64,000 nucleotides of DNA from an uncultured Pseudoflavonifractor sp. (lineage in GTDB: Bacteria; Bacillota; Clostridia; Oscillospirales; Oscillospiraceae): positions 1 to 64,000 of the forward strand of contig NZ_CALXEG010000011.1 in NCBI RefSeq assembly GCF_944387275.1. Direction: 5' to 3'. The notes under the pieces are model-generated. The model searched no databases. It saw only the letters and a program-made list of their open reading frames with translations, and was not told the DNA's origin. A program made the translations under genes and the position numbers. Of this stretch, positions 7,999 through 16,959 are shown piece by piece (the stretch's first letter is position 1; each line of letters starts with the position of its first letter).

Positions 7999-8391
7999 AT
8001 GGGCGAAGGCAGAGAGTATGTTTCCCGCCCCGACGAGATGGGAAATATCCATATATCCGAGGATGTTATGGCGGTCATCGCCGCCGCCGCCGCGCTGGAG
8101 GTAGAAGGTGTCGGCAGCCTGGCGGCCAATCTGGGCAATGATCTGGTGGAGATGCTGGGCGGCAAGAAGAACCTGGCCAAGGGCGTCCGCGTCTCCAGCA
8201 ACGAGGACGGCAGCCTGACCGTCGACGTGGGCATCCTGGTGAAGTACGGCTATACCATCCCCGAGGTGGCCGCCAAGGTGCAGGACGCCGTGTTCTCCAG
8301 CCTTGAGAATACCAGCGGCCTGACCCCCGCCTGCGTCAACGTGAACGTCACCGGCATCACCTTTGACCGGGACGCCAAGCGGCCTCAGTAA
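7999..8391 (+). CDS. Asp23/Gls24 family envelope stress protein
   Basis: A 130-residue Asp23 (DUF322) protein with the family signatures GNIHISEDVMAVIAA near the N-terminus, VEGVG, and VDVGILVKYG in the middle. In Firmicutes these proteins are membrane-associated or involved in envelope homeostasis; paralogues in this position near nusB resemble YqhY, which has been linked to fatty-acid and acetyl-CoA carboxylase control. The ATG at 7999 follows AAGGAG at 7983-7988. It has its own promoter and a terminator, so it is transcribed alone. Confidence 0.88.
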   Translation: MGEGREYVSRPDEMGNIHISEDVMAVIAAAAALEVEGVGSLAANLGNDLVEMLGGKKNLAKGVRVSSNEDGSLTVDVGILVKYGYTIPEVAAKVQDAVFSSLENTSGLTPACVNVNVTGITFDRDAKRPQ

Positions 8392-8407
8392 CATCTCCCA
8401 TAAAAAA

Positions 8408-8446
8408 GAGCATTGGGCGCGGCCCCCGCGCTCAATGCTTTTTTGC
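8408..8446 (+). terminator. Terminator after the Asp23 gene
   Basis: A 13-bp stem (AGCATTGGGCGCG with CGCGCTCAATGCT, one G-T pair) flanked by A-rich and T-rich tracts, so it could work in both directions. Confidence 0.85.
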
Positions 8447-8490
8447 GTACAGGCGCAAAACTGGGGGTTTATCTTTGGTCGGACTTTGTA

Positions 8491-8496
8491 TATAAT
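8491..8496 (+). promoter_or_regulatory. Probable -10 element of the nusB operon
   Basis: A perfect TATAAT at 8491-8496, about 80 bases before the nusB ATG. The -35 region at the right distance is poor (TTTATC), so the promoter may be weak or activator-dependent. Confidence 0.4.
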
Positions 8497-8574
8497 AGGG
8501 TTATATTCATTGGACTATCCATTCATGAGAGAAATAGCAGGGCCGGCAGGACGGCCCGTGACGGAGGAAGAAAC

Positions 8575-9105
8575 ATGACCAGGACCAACGCCAGAGAAAT
8601 TGCCGTGCACCTCACCTTTGAGCTCAGCTTTACCGACCAGACTGCCGATGAACTTCTGGATACGGCCCTGACGCGCGCGACCTTTGCGCTCATCGGGGAG
8701 GAAGAGCCTCTTTACGCCGAATATCCCAACGCCAAGCAGCGGGAGTACATAAGCGAGCTGGTGCGGGGGGTGTACCTCCACTGCCCCGAGCTGGACGACT
8801 ACATCTCCCGCTACGCCATCGGCTGGACCTTCTCCCGGATCCCCCGGGTGGCGGTGGCCGTGATGCGGGTGGCCATGTACGAGATCCTCTACATGCAGGA
8901 TGTACCCAATGCCGCAGCCATCAACGAAGCCCTGGAGATCGCCAAGGGGTATGAGACTCCTGAGGTCGTCTCTTTCATCAACGGCATTCTGGGCTCCTTT
9001 GTCCGCAAGGAGTCCATCCCCGAGCGGGTGTCCCCCTTCCAGGCAGAGGACATTTTTGATGCCGAGCCCGCCGCCGGGGAGGGGGAGGAGGCCCCCCAGG
9101 CATGA
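8575..9105 (+). CDS. nusB: Transcription antitermination factor NusB
   Basis: NusB helps antitermination at rRNA operons by binding boxA RNA with NusE. The all-helical NusB fold is recognisable from the N-terminal NAREIAVHLTFELSF and from the C-terminal motif VPNAAAINEALEIAKGY followed by SFINGILGS. At 176 residues it is longer than typical NusB (about 135-150) because of an acidic, low-complexity tail after residue 155. The ATG at 8575 follows GGAGGAAG. Its last four bases overlap the next start (ATGA). Confidence 0.93.
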   Translation: MTRTNAREIAVHLTFELSFTDQTADELLDTALTRATFALIGEEEPLYAEYPNAKQREYISELVRGVYLHCPELDDYISRYAIGWTFSRIPRVAVAVMRVAMYEILYMQDVPNAAAINEALEIAKGYETPEVVSFINGILGSFVRKESIPERVSPFQAEDIFDAEPAAGEGEEAPQA

Positions 9106-10049
9106 CCGGACTACGCTGTCTGGGCCTTGACACCAGCAATTACACCACCTCCGTAGCTGTATTTGACGGGTCCTCGGGGGAGAATATCGGCCGCCTGCTG
9201 GATGTGCCCTCCGGGACTTTGGGCCTGCGCCAGAGCGACGCCCTGTTCCAGCATGTGAAGCGGCTGCCCGGTCTCTTTGAGCAGCTTCGCGGGAAGGAGC
9301 TGCTCCGGGATCTGGCCGCTGTGGGCGCCAGCACCCGCCCCAGAGCGGTGGACGGCTCTTACATGCCCTGTTTCCTGGCGGGAGAAGGACAGGGGAGAGC
9401 CCTGTCCGCCACCTTGGACGTCCCATTTTTCCCGGTGTCCCACCAGCAGGGGCATATTGCCGCCGCCGCCTGGTCTGCCGGGCGGATGGATCTGCTGGAC
9501 GCGCCTATTCTGGCCTGGCACCTCTCCGGAGGCACCACGGAACTGCTGTACGTGGAGCCGGAGGGGATCAATGTCCGTGCCCAGGCCATCGGAGGCACCA
9601 GCGATATCTCTGCCGGCCAGCTCATCGACCGGACCGGGAAGCTGCTGGGGCTGGATTTTCCCGCGGGAAAGGCTTTGGACGCCCTGGCCCGGGAGTCTCA
9701 GAGTGAGAAACGCTTTAAGGTGAAGCTCAACGGCTGTTCTTTTTCTCTCTCCGGCGTGGAGAACCAGGTCAAAGCCCTGGCGGAGCGGGGGGAAGCCCCT
9801 GCCGACATTGCACGTTTTGCGCTGAACACCATCGCCGACGCGGTATCCAGAGCCACGGCGGTCGCCCTGGAGGAACATCCCGGACTGAGTGTGCTCTGCT
9901 CCGGCGGCGTGGCCTCCAATACGCTGCTGCGGGAGAGGCTGGGGGGCGCGGTTTTTGCCGAGCCCAGATACTCCACGGACAACGCCATGGGCGTAGCCAT
10001 TCTGGCCTGGCGCAGCCTGCGGGCGGGGGAGCATGTCCATGAGAAATGA
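9102..10049 (+). CDS. TsaD-like (Kae1 domain) protein
   Basis: A 315-residue protein of the Kae1/TsaD ASKHA fold. Seen in it are the N-terminal phosphate loop LGLDTSNYTT, a metal-binding-type HQQGH near residue 110, LSGGTTE, GRTGKLLG-like (DRTGKLLGLDFPAGKALD) and GGVASN near 267. True TsaD, which makes t6A in tRNA, is usually about 335-345 residues and lies beside tsaB/tsaE. This protein is shorter, lies between nusB and xseA, and is probably the clostridial TsaD paralogue of unknown job. A true TsaD role cannot be excluded. It overlaps both neighbours. Confidence 0.75.
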   Translation: MTGLRCLGLDTSNYTTSVAVFDGSSGENIGRLLDVPSGTLGLRQSDALFQHVKRLPGLFEQLRGKELLRDLAAVGASTRPRAVDGSYMPCFLAGEGQGRALSATLDVPFFPVSHQQGHIAAAAWSAGRMDLLDAPILAWHLSGGTTELLYVEPEGINVRAQAIGGTSDISAGQLIDRTGKLLGLDFPAGKALDALARESQSEKRFKVKLNGCSFSLSGVENQVKALAERGEAPADIARFALNTIADAVSRATAVALEEHPGLSVLCSGGVASNTLLRERLGGAVFAEPRYSTDNAMGVAILAWRSLRAGEHVHEK

Positions 10050-11238
10050 CACGGTCTACTCAGTCTCCCAGGTCAACCAGTACATCAAAGATCTTCTGGA
10101 CGGAAACGGCGCCCTCTCCGGCATCTATATCCGGGGCGAGATCTCCAACTACAAGATGTACCCCTCCGGCCATCACTATTTCTCCATGAAGGATGAGGGA
10201 GGCGCCATCCGCTGCGTCATGTTCCGCCGGGAGGCGTCCGCGCTTCGGTTCCGCCCGGAGAACGGCATGAAGGTGGTTGCCTTCGGCCGGGTGACGGTGT
10301 TTCCCCGGGACGGGCAGTACCAGCTCTACGTCAGCGCCCTGACGCCTGACGGCGTAGGCGACCTCTACGTGGCCTTCGAACAGCTCAAGGCCAAGCTGTA
10401 CGCCGAGGGTCTGTTTGATCCGGCCCACAAAAAGCTGGTTCCACGTTTTCCGAAGCGCATTGCCCTGGTGACCTCAGCCGCCGGCGCGGCGGTGCGGGAT
10501 ATGCTGCGGATCCTGGGAGCCCGGTGGCCCATGGCTCAGGTGGCCGTGGTACCCGTGCGGGTCCAGGGAGCTGAGGCTCCCGGCGAGATCGCCGCGGCTC
10601 TGGGGTGGGTCAACCGGCTGGGCTGGGCCGACCTCATCATCACCGGCCGGGGCGGCGGCTCCATGGAGGACCTGTGGGCCTTCAACGAGGAGGTCGTGGC
10701 CCGGGCGATTTACGCCTCCCAGATCCCGGTGATCTCCGCTGTAGGCCATGAGCCGGATGTGACCATTGCCGATTTTGTGGCGGATCTGCGAGCCGCCACA
10801 CCCTCCAACGCGGCAGAACTGGCCGTCCCCGATCAGAAGGACGTGGCGGGCAGATTGAACCAGCTGTCGGCCCGGATGGACCAGGCTATGACCCGGCGTC
10901 TGGGCGAGCTGTCCTCCAAATTGGAGCATCTGTCAGGCAGTCGCGCTTTACAGAATCCCATGAACTATATTGAGGACCGGCGGGTTCTGCTGGACTATCA
11001 GCGCACCCGTCTGGCCCACGGCCTCTCTGGCGCGCTGAACCGGGAGCGGCAGCGTTTTGCCCGGCTGGCGGCATCTCTGGATGCCATGAGCCCCCTGAAG
11101 GTGCTGGCCAGAGGTTACGCTATCCCACGCCGGGAGGACGGCACGGTGGTGCGCTCCAAAACCGATGTGGTGGCAGGGGATACCCTGCACCTGCGGGTGG
11201 CGGATGGAGAAATTCCCTGTGTGGTAAAGGAGCATTGA
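10033..11238 (+). CDS. xseA: Exodeoxyribonuclease VII large subunit
   Basis: Catalytic subunit of exonuclease VII, which degrades single-stranded DNA to oligonucleotides. The N-terminal OB-fold runs from about residue 8 to 105 (SQVNQYIKDLL ... GEISNYK), followed by the catalytic domain with ALVTSAAGAAVRDML, GRGGGSMEDLW and SAVGHEPD motifs, then a coiled-coil region. Length 401 is normal. The ATG at 10033 lies inside the end of the upstream gene; a second ATG at 10039 is possible. xseB follows after 3 bases. Confidence 0.96.
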   Translation: MSMRNDTVYSVSQVNQYIKDLLDGNGALSGIYIRGEISNYKMYPSGHHYFSMKDEGGAIRCVMFRREASALRFRPENGMKVVAFGRVTVFPRDGQYQLYVSALTPDGVGDLYVAFEQLKAKLYAEGLFDPAHKKLVPRFPKRIALVTSAAGAAVRDMLRILGARWPMAQVAVVPVRVQGAEAPGEIAAALGWVNRLGWADLIITGRGGGSMEDLWAFNEEVVARAIYASQIPVISAVGHEPDVTIADFVADLRAATPSNAAELAVPDQKDVAGRLNQLSARMDQAMTRRLGELSSKLEHLSGSRALQNPMNYIEDRRVLLDYQRTRLAHGLSGALNRERQRFARLAASLDAMSPLKVLARGYAIPRREDGTVVRSKTDVVAGDTLHLRVADGEIPCVVKEH

Positions 11239-11241
11239 CAG

Positions 11242-11475
11242 ATGGCAGAGAAGAAGCTGACCTTTGAACAGGCCATGGCCCGGCTGGAGGAGATCGTGTC
11301 CAAGCTGGAGCAGGGTGACGCGCCGCTGGAAGACGCGCTGGCCCTCTTTGAGGAGGGGACAAGCCTGATGAAAAAGTGTTCCACCATGCTGGACAAGGCG
11401 GAGCAGAAGGTCATCAAGCTGACCGCAGCTCCGGATGGGACGCCGGTGGAGCAGCCCATGGACCAGGGCGTGTGA
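11242..11475 (+). CDS. xseB: Exodeoxyribonuclease VII small subunit
   Basis: A 77-residue helical protein with the XseB pattern TFEQAMARLEEIVSKLEQGDAPLEDALALFEEG. It binds the coiled-coil part of XseA and is needed for holoenzyme activity. It lies 3 bases after xseA. A strong hairpin separates it from ispA. Confidence 0.95.
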   Translation: MAEKKLTFEQAMARLEEIVSKLEQGDAPLEDALALFEEGTSLMKKCSTMLDKAEQKVIKLTAAPDGTPVEQPMDQGV

Positions 11476-11485
11476 TTGGTTTTGC

Positions 11486-11520
11486 CCCAGGAGACGCGGT
11501 GTGTGGCGTCTCCTGGGTTT
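11486..11520 (+). terminator. Strong hairpin between xseB and ispA
   Basis: A perfect 12-bp stem (11486-11497 with 11506-11517) and an 8-base loop, followed by only three T residues. It could be a weak terminator or an mRNA-processing or stabilising element inside the operon. Confidence 0.55.
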
Positions 11521-11583
11521 CCCGGCGCGAAACGGGCCGTTTCGGACCGCCGTGCCGAAGTTTTGCAGAACAAAGGAGTCGGG

Positions 11584-12465
11584 ATGATGTACGAAGAAGT
11601 GCTTCGCGCGGATTGCGCCCTGGTGGAAAACTATCTGAGGCAGTGTTTTGCGGGACGGGAGTCCCGGGCCGATCTGTATGACGCCATGCTTTACAGCCTT
11701 CTGGCGGGCGGAAAGCGTCTCCGGCCCGTGCTGGCGCTGGAGACCTGCCGCATGTGCGGGGGAGACGTGAATACCGCTCTGCCCTTTGCCTGCGCGGTGG
11801 AGATGATCCATACTTATTCTCTCATCCACGACGATCTGCCCTGCATGGATGACGACGATCTGCGCCGTGGCCGGCCCACCAATCACAAGGTCTACGGTGA
11901 AGCCACGGCGGTCCTGGCCGGAGACGCCCTGCTGACTGCTGCCTTTGAGACCATTGCGGAGCACGGTACGTCCCTCGGTGCGGACAAGGCGCTGGCTGCC
12001 TCCGCCTGCCTGGGCCGTGCAGCCGGAGCCCGGGGCATGGTGGGCGGACAGGCGCTGGACATGGCGGGGGAGGGGCACTCTCTCTCCCTGTCAGAAGTGG
12101 AGGAACTCCAGCGTCTGAAGACAGGTGCGCTTATCTCCGCGGCAGCCGAGATCGGCTGTATTGTGGCCGGCGGCGGAGCGCAGGAGCGGGCTGCTGTGCG
12201 GCGGTACGCCGAACTGTTGGGCCTGGCCTTCCAAATCCGGGACGATATGCTGGATGTAGAGGGTGACGAGGCCAAGCTGGGCAAGCCCATCGGCTCCGAC
12301 GCCGCCAACGAGAAAGTGACGTTTGTCAGCCTCAAGGGAATGGAAGCATGTGAAGCGCTGGTAAGCGAGAAGACCGAAGCGGCCAAAGAGGCGCTGCAGA
12401 GTACCTTCGAGGACGCCGGTTTCCTCTGCTGGCTGGCGGATAAACTGGTGAAACGGGAGAAGTGA
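11584..12465 (+). CDS. ispA: Farnesyl diphosphate synthase-type polyprenyl synthetase
   Basis: Condenses isopentenyl and allylic diphosphates to short-chain (C15/C20) prenyl diphosphates, feeding undecaprenyl and other isoprenoids. The first Asp-rich motif DDLPCMDDDD lies near residues 83-92 and the second, DDMLDVEGD, near 219-227; GGKRLRP and the GQALDM motif are also present. Length is 293 residues. The ATG at 11584 (or the next codon, also ATG) follows AAAGGAG at 11571-11578. Context with xseAB, dxs, tlyA and recN is the standard Firmicutes order. Confidence 0.94.
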   Translation: MMYEEVLRADCALVENYLRQCFAGRESRADLYDAMLYSLLAGGKRLRPVLALETCRMCGGDVNTALPFACAVEMIHTYSLIHDDLPCMDDDDLRRGRPTNHKVYGEATAVLAGDALLTAAFETIAEHGTSLGADKALAASACLGRAAGARGMVGGQALDMAGEGHSLSLSEVEELQRLKTGALISAAAEIGCIVAGGGAQERAAVRRYAELLGLAFQIRDDMLDVEGDEAKLGKPIGSDAANEKVTFVSLKGMEACEALVSEKTEAAKEALQSTFEDAGFLCWLADKLVKREK

Positions 12466-12471
12466 CCGCAT

Positions 12472-12933
12472 ATGGAATTGAATGCCGCCAATTACCATCT
12501 GGGCAACTTGATTCTGATTCTGGCCGCCGTGTCCTGGGCCGTGGCCCAGATACTGAAGGTGGTCATCCAGCTTTTGACCAAACGCCGGCTTGACTGGCGC
12601 CAGATTTGGGCCAGCGGCGGTATGCCCAGTTCGCACTCCGCCTTTGTCTCCGCCTGCGCCGCGTCTACCGGCATGCTGTACGGCTTTTCCTCACCCCTCT
12701 TTGCCATCGCGGCCGTGGTGGCCATCGTGGTGATGTACGACGCCGCCAACGTCCGCAAGGCCGCCGGTGAGCAGGCCAAGATCCTCAACTATATGATGGA
12801 CCACTGGAGTGAGATGAAGCCGGAGCTCTTTGGAAAAGAGCTGAAAGAACTGCTGGGCCACACGCCCATGCAGGTGATCATGGGAGCGCTGCTGGGGGTC
12901 GCCATCGGCCTGGCAGGTACCTTCCTGATCTAA
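12472..12933 (+). CDS. DUF212 / divergent PAP2 family membrane protein
   Basis: A 153-residue membrane protein with the GGMPSSHSAFVSA motif (near residues 44-56) shared with acid-phosphatase/vanadium peroxidase (PAP2-like) enzymes, and VMYDAANVRKAAGEQA later, typical of the YuiD/DUF212 family. About four hydrophobic segments are visible. Its position between ispA and dxs suggests a role with polyprenyl diphosphates, but that is inference from context. Confidence 0.82.
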   Translation: MELNAANYHLGNLILILAAVSWAVAQILKVVIQLLTKRRLDWRQIWASGGMPSSHSAFVSACAASTGMLYGFSSPLFAIAAVVAIVVMYDAANVRKAAGEQAKILNYMMDHWSEMKPELFGKELKELLGHTPMQVIMGALLGVAIGLAGTFLI

Positions 12934-12957
12934 TAAGTGATTCATACAGAGGTGCTT

Positions 12958-14805
12958 ATGATTCAGCAAGCGGATATTCCGGATATAAAGAATATAACGG
13001 ACTGTGAAGCTGAGACGCTTTGCACCCGCCTCCGTGCCAGCCTGATCGACTCGGTCTCCAAAACCGGCGGTCATCTGGCCTCCAATCTGGGCGCGGTAGA
13101 GATCACAGTGGCCCTTCACCGGGTGTTTGATTTTACCCGTGACCGGTTGGTCTTTGATGTGGGACACCAGTGCTATACCCATAAGATCCTCACAGGGCGG
13201 GCAGACAAGATGTCCAGCCTGCGCACATTCGGCGGCATGTCCGGCTTTCCAAAACCGGCGGAGAGCTGCTGTGATGCCTTTATCGCCGGTCATGCATCCA
13301 ACTCGGTGTCCGTGGCCACCGGTATGGCCAGGGGACGGACGCTGCTGGGGGATAATTACTATGTGATCGCTCTCATTGGTGACGGCGCGCTTACCGGCGG
13401 TCTGGCGTATGAGGGCCTCTCAGACGCCGGCAACAGCGGCGAACGAATGCTCGTCATCCTCAACGACAACGGCATGTCCATCACCAAAAACGTGGGCGGT
13501 ATTGCTGAACATCTGGCCAGACAGCGCCTGAAGCCCCAGTACCTGCGGTTCAAGAAGGGATATCGTAAGGTAACCGGTACGATACCCGGGGGGAAAACCC
13601 TCTACCGCATCACCCACAGGATCAAAAAAGCGGTCAAAGAGACCCTGCTGCCCTGCTCCTTTTTTGAGGATATGGGCTTCACCTATCTGGGCCCGGTGGA
13701 CGGCCATGACGTGAAGGGACTGACCAGCCTTCTCCGGTATGCGAAGGATATCGAGGGCCCCGTCCTGCTCCATGTAAGGACTGTAAAGGGGAATGGGTAT
13801 ACACCTGCAGAGCGGAATCCGGATCGTTTCCACGGTGTGGGCCGCTTTTGTGTCCAGACGGGAGAGCCGCTGTCGGCAGGGAGCCCCAATTTCTCTGCCG
13901 CTTTTGGCGGGACGCTGTGTGAGTTGGCGGAGAAAGACAGCAGGATCTGTGCCATTACAGCGGCCATGCGGGATGGTACAGGGCTGGGGGAGTTTTTCCG
14001 CCGCTTTCCGTCCCGCAGCTTTGATGTGGGAATCGCGGAGGGCCACGCCACTGCCATGGCCGCCGGAATGGCCAAGCAGGGTATGGTACCTGTTTTCGCG
14101 GTCTACTCCACCTTTCTTCAGCGCGGCTATGACATGCTGATCCATGACGTTGCCATTCAGGGCCTCCATGTGGTCTTTGCGGTGGATCGGGCCGGTCTGG
14201 TAGGCGAGGACGGCGAGACCCATCACGGCGTCTTTGATGTGGCATTTCTGGACACAGTCCCGGGCATGACTGTACTCTGCCCGGCCAGTTTTTCTGAGCT
14301 GAAGACGATGCTGGCCTATGCCATCCAGGAGGTGCAGGGGCCCGTGGCGCTGCGCTACCCCCGCGGCGGTGAGGGGGCATATACGGCGGATTCCGGCACC
14401 GGGCCCGCCGTCCTGCTGCGGCAGGGAAGTGATGTGACGCTGGTCGGGTACGGCGTTATGATAAACGAGGTGCTCCGCTGCGCCGAATTGCTCCAGCAGC
14501 AAGGAATATCGGCTGATGTTGTGAAGCTGAATACCATTACACCGATTGATATCCATACGATCCAGAATTCTCTTTCTAAAACCGGTCGCCTGCTCGTGGC
14601 GGAAGATGTCATGGATGCCAACTGTGTGGGCCGTCGGATTGCCGCAGAACTGGCCCTGGCCGGTTCGCCGGCCGCCAACGTGGCGCTGTGCAACCTTGGA
14701 CGTTCTTTTGTGACCCACGGTTCTGTGGCAGAACTGCGAAAGCTCTGCGGATTGGATGGAGAAAGTCTCTGCCGGAAGGCGATGGAGGTCTGTACACGTG
14801 GCTAA
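12958..14805 (+). CDS. dxs: 1-deoxy-D-xylulose-5-phosphate synthase
   Basis: Thiamine-diphosphate enzyme that starts the MEP isoprenoid pathway from pyruvate and glyceraldehyde 3-phosphate. Visible are the N-terminal GGHLASNLGAVE segment, the ThDP/Mg motif GDGALTGGLAYEGLSDAGN near residues 140-158, GPVDGHD, and the transketolase C-terminal domain with RYPRGGEG. Length is 615 residues. The ATG at 12958 follows GAGGTG; an upstream in-frame GTG at 12937 lacks a good site. The 3' end overlaps tlyA by 8 bases. Confidence 0.96.
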   Translation: MIQQADIPDIKNITDCEAETLCTRLRASLIDSVSKTGGHLASNLGAVEITVALHRVFDFTRDRLVFDVGHQCYTHKILTGRADKMSSLRTFGGMSGFPKPAESCCDAFIAGHASNSVSVATGMARGRTLLGDNYYVIALIGDGALTGGLAYEGLSDAGNSGERMLVILNDNGMSITKNVGGIAEHLARQRLKPQYLRFKKGYRKVTGTIPGGKTLYRITHRIKKAVKETLLPCSFFEDMGFTYLGPVDGHDVKGLTSLLRYAKDIEGPVLLHVRTVKGNGYTPAERNPDRFHGVGRFCVQTGEPLSAGSPNFSAAFGGTLCELAEKDSRICAITAAMRDGTGLGEFFRRFPSRSFDVGIAEGHATAMAAGMAKQGMVPVFAVYSTFLQRGYDMLIHDVAIQGLHVVFAVDRAGLVGEDGETHHGVFDVAFLDTVPGMTVLCPASFSELKTMLAYAIQEVQGPVALRYPRGGEGAYTADSGTGPAVLLRQGSDVTLVGYGVMINEVLRCAELLQQQGISADVVKLNTITPIDIHTIQNSLSKTGRLLVAEDVMDANCVGRRIAAELALAGSPAANVALCNLGRSFVTHGSVAELRKLCGLDGESLCRKAMEVCTRG

Positions 14806-15604
14806 AAAACGATTGGATGTCCTGCTCTGTGAGCGCGGACTGATGGAGAGCCGTCAGAAGGCGCAGGCTGTCATTATGGCGGGGCAGGTCTATGTGGCGG
14901 GCCAGAAGGTGGATAAGGCCGGGGCCCAGACGGAGGAGACCGCCGAAATCGAGGTGCGAGGCAAGACGCTGGCCTATGTCAGCCGCGGCGGACTGAAGCT
15001 GGAGAAGGCCATGCAGTCCTTTCCCATTACGCTCTCCGGGGCGATCTGCGGAGATATCGGCGCCTCTACCGGCGGCTTTACAGACTGTATGCTGCAAAAC
15101 GGCGCTGCCAAAGTCTACGCCGTGGATGTGGGCTATGGACAGCTGGCCTGGAGTCTGCGGAGCGACGAGCGTGTGATCTGCATGGAGCGGACCAACGCCC
15201 GGTACCTCACCCACGAACAGATTCCCGATGAGCTGGATTTTGCCAGCATTGACGTCTCCTTTATCTCCCTGCGGCTGATCCTGCCCGCTGTGCGGGGCCT
15301 TCTGAAGCCGGATGGACATGTAGTCTGTCTGGTCAAGCCCCAGTTCGAAGCGGGAAAGGAAAAGGTGGGAAAGAAAGGGGTCGTGCGAGATCCGAAGGTC
15401 CACCTGGAAGTCCTGGAGCAATTTCTTGTCAACGCCAGAGATGCTGATTTCACTATAAAGGATATGACCTTTTCGCCTGTCCGGGGACCGGAAGGAAACA
15501 TCGAATACCTGGGGTTCCTGGCTGCAGGAGGTTCAGACGATACCTGGGATGGAGATCTTGAGGCTCTGGTAGCGGCCTCTCATAACGCCTTAGAGAAGGA
15601 ATGA
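14798..15604 (+). CDS. tlyA: TlyA family rRNA (cytidine-2'-O)-methyltransferase
   Basis: Has an N-terminal S4 RNA-binding domain (KKRLDVLLCERGLMESRQKAQ) and a C-terminal FtsJ-like SAM methyltransferase domain with GDIGASTGGFTDCML near residues 87-101 and the KPQFEAGKEKVGKKGVVRD segment. TlyA 2'-O-methylates 16S/23S rRNA cytidines in several bacteria. Length is 268 residues. The GTG at 14798 has GGAGG about 10 bases ahead and overlaps the end of dxs. Confidence 0.92.
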   Translation: MAKKRLDVLLCERGLMESRQKAQAVIMAGQVYVAGQKVDKAGAQTEETAEIEVRGKTLAYVSRGGLKLEKAMQSFPITLSGAICGDIGASTGGFTDCMLQNGAAKVYAVDVGYGQLAWSLRSDERVICMERTNARYLTHEQIPDELDFASIDVSFISLRLILPAVRGLLKPDGHVVCLVKPQFEAGKEKVGKKGVVRDPKVHLEVLEQFLVNARDADFTIKDMTFSPVRGPEGNIEYLGFLAAGGSDDTWDGDLEALVAASHNALEKE

Positions 15605-15608
15605 GTTT

Positions 15609-16475
15609 ATGAAAGTTGTGCTGAGCCCCAACCCATACCGGGACAAGGGGCTGCGGGCGGCTCAGGCCGCGGATCGTATCCTGAAGGCCGCCGGTGTGGA
15701 GACCTCCATCTGCCTCCCGTTCATGCCGGAGAAGAGCAGCCGGGTAGAGCTGCCTAAAAACCTGCATTTTTCCGACATGCAGCATGAGCTGGCCGGGGCA
15801 GATGTTCTGATCTGCTTTGGCGGTGACGGCACAATCCTCCATGCCGCAAAGGATGCCAATACTTACAATGTCCCGATCCTGGGGGTCAATCTGGGCAGCG
15901 TGGGCTTTATGGCGGAGCTGGAGCAGGGCGAGCTGCAGCAGCTGACCAAGCTGGCCTCAGGAAAGTACAGCGTGGAGTCCAGAATGATGCTGGACGTCAA
16001 GGTCTTTCACGAGGGAAAACAGGTCTATGAGGACATCGCCCTGAATGACGCCGTTATTACCAAGGGAGCGGTGGCCCGAATCATCGATTTCTCTGTATAC
16101 GGCGACCGAAAACAGATCTCCGACTTTGCAGGCGACGGCGTAGTGGTCTGTACCCCTACGGGCTCCACCGCCTACTCCATGTCAGCTGGCGGCCCCATTG
16201 TAGAGCCGACAGCGGAAAATCTGATCGTGACGCCCATCTGCGCCCACGTGCTCCACTCCCGGAGCATGGTGCTCAGCCGCGACAGGACAGTGGCCATCCG
16301 AATGGGCCGCCTGGCCAGAAAGACCGCCTATCTGTCGGTAGACGGCGGAAAGGCACACAAGCTCTCCGGCGGCGATGTGGTAGAGGTCAAAAAGTCCAAG
16401 GCCCAGACCAGGCTGGTATGTCTCACCGGCCGCAGCTTTTACGATATTCTCCATCAGAAACTTGGAAACGGGTGA
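15609..16475 (+). CDS. nadK: NAD kinase
   Basis: Phosphorylates NAD to NADP. The catalytic GGDGT motif lies near residues 71-75 and NLGSVGFMAE follows about 25 residues later; TPTGSTAYSMSAGGP, the conserved C-terminal signature, is near 180-194. Length is 288 residues. It sits 4 bases after tlyA in the dxs-tlyA-nadK-argR-recN run. Confidence 0.95.
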   Translation: MKVVLSPNPYRDKGLRAAQAADRILKAAGVETSICLPFMPEKSSRVELPKNLHFSDMQHELAGADVLICFGGDGTILHAAKDANTYNVPILGVNLGSVGFMAELEQGELQQLTKLASGKYSVESRMMLDVKVFHEGKQVYEDIALNDAVITKGAVARIIDFSVYGDRKQISDFAGDGVVVCTPTGSTAYSMSAGGPIVEPTAENLIVTPICAHVLHSRSMVLSRDRTVAIRMGRLARKTAYLSVDGGKAHKLSGGDVVEVKKSKAQTRLVCLTGRSFYDILHQKLGNG

Positions 16476-16480
16476 AAAGC

Positions 16481-16933
16481 ATGAAAAGTAAGCGACAGGA
16501 GGAGATCCTCCGCATTATTGAAGAGGTGGATGTAGAGACCCAGGACCAGCTGCTGGAGCAGCTTCGTCTCCGGGGCGTCACCTCCACCCAGGCCACCATC
16601 TCCCGGGATATCAAGGAGCTCCACCTGATCAAAGAGCTGACCGGATACGGGACCTACAAGTATGTGGTGTCCGAGCGCAAGACCTCTCTCAACTTTGCCG
16701 GGCGCCTGCGCACGATCTTCAAGGAGGGTGTCACCTCTTTTGACGTGGCGCAGAACATCGTGGTGGTCAAGACCATGCCCGGCCTGGCCTCGGCGGCCTG
16801 TGCCGCGGTGGACGGCATGGAGATCCCGGATCTGGTGGGCAGCCTGGCAGGGGACGACACCGCGCTGCTGATCATGCGCACCAATGAGGCGGCCGCCGAG
16901 TTCTGCAATGAGATCCACAAAATGCTGAAGTAA
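16481..16933 (+). CDS. argR: Arginine repressor ArgR/AhrC
   Basis: A 150-residue regulator: N-terminal winged-helix DNA-binding domain (VTSTQATISRDIKELHLIK near residues 28-46) and C-terminal oligomerisation and arginine-binding domain with the GDDTALLI motif near 124-131. It controls arginine biosynthesis and catabolism in response to arginine. It lies between nadK and recN as in many Firmicutes. The arginine-to-polyamine genes 38 kb downstream could be among its targets, but I did not see a convincing ARG box there. Confidence 0.94.
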   Translation: MKSKRQEEILRIIEEVDVETQDQLLEQLRLRGVTSTQATISRDIKELHLIKELTGYGTYKYVVSERKTSLNFAGRLRTIFKEGVTSFDVAQNIVVVKTMPGLASAACAAVDGMEIPDLVGSLAGDDTALLIMRTNEAAAEFCNEIHKMLK

Positions 16934-16959
16934 GTTCCGCCGGATGGACGGTGATTGCT

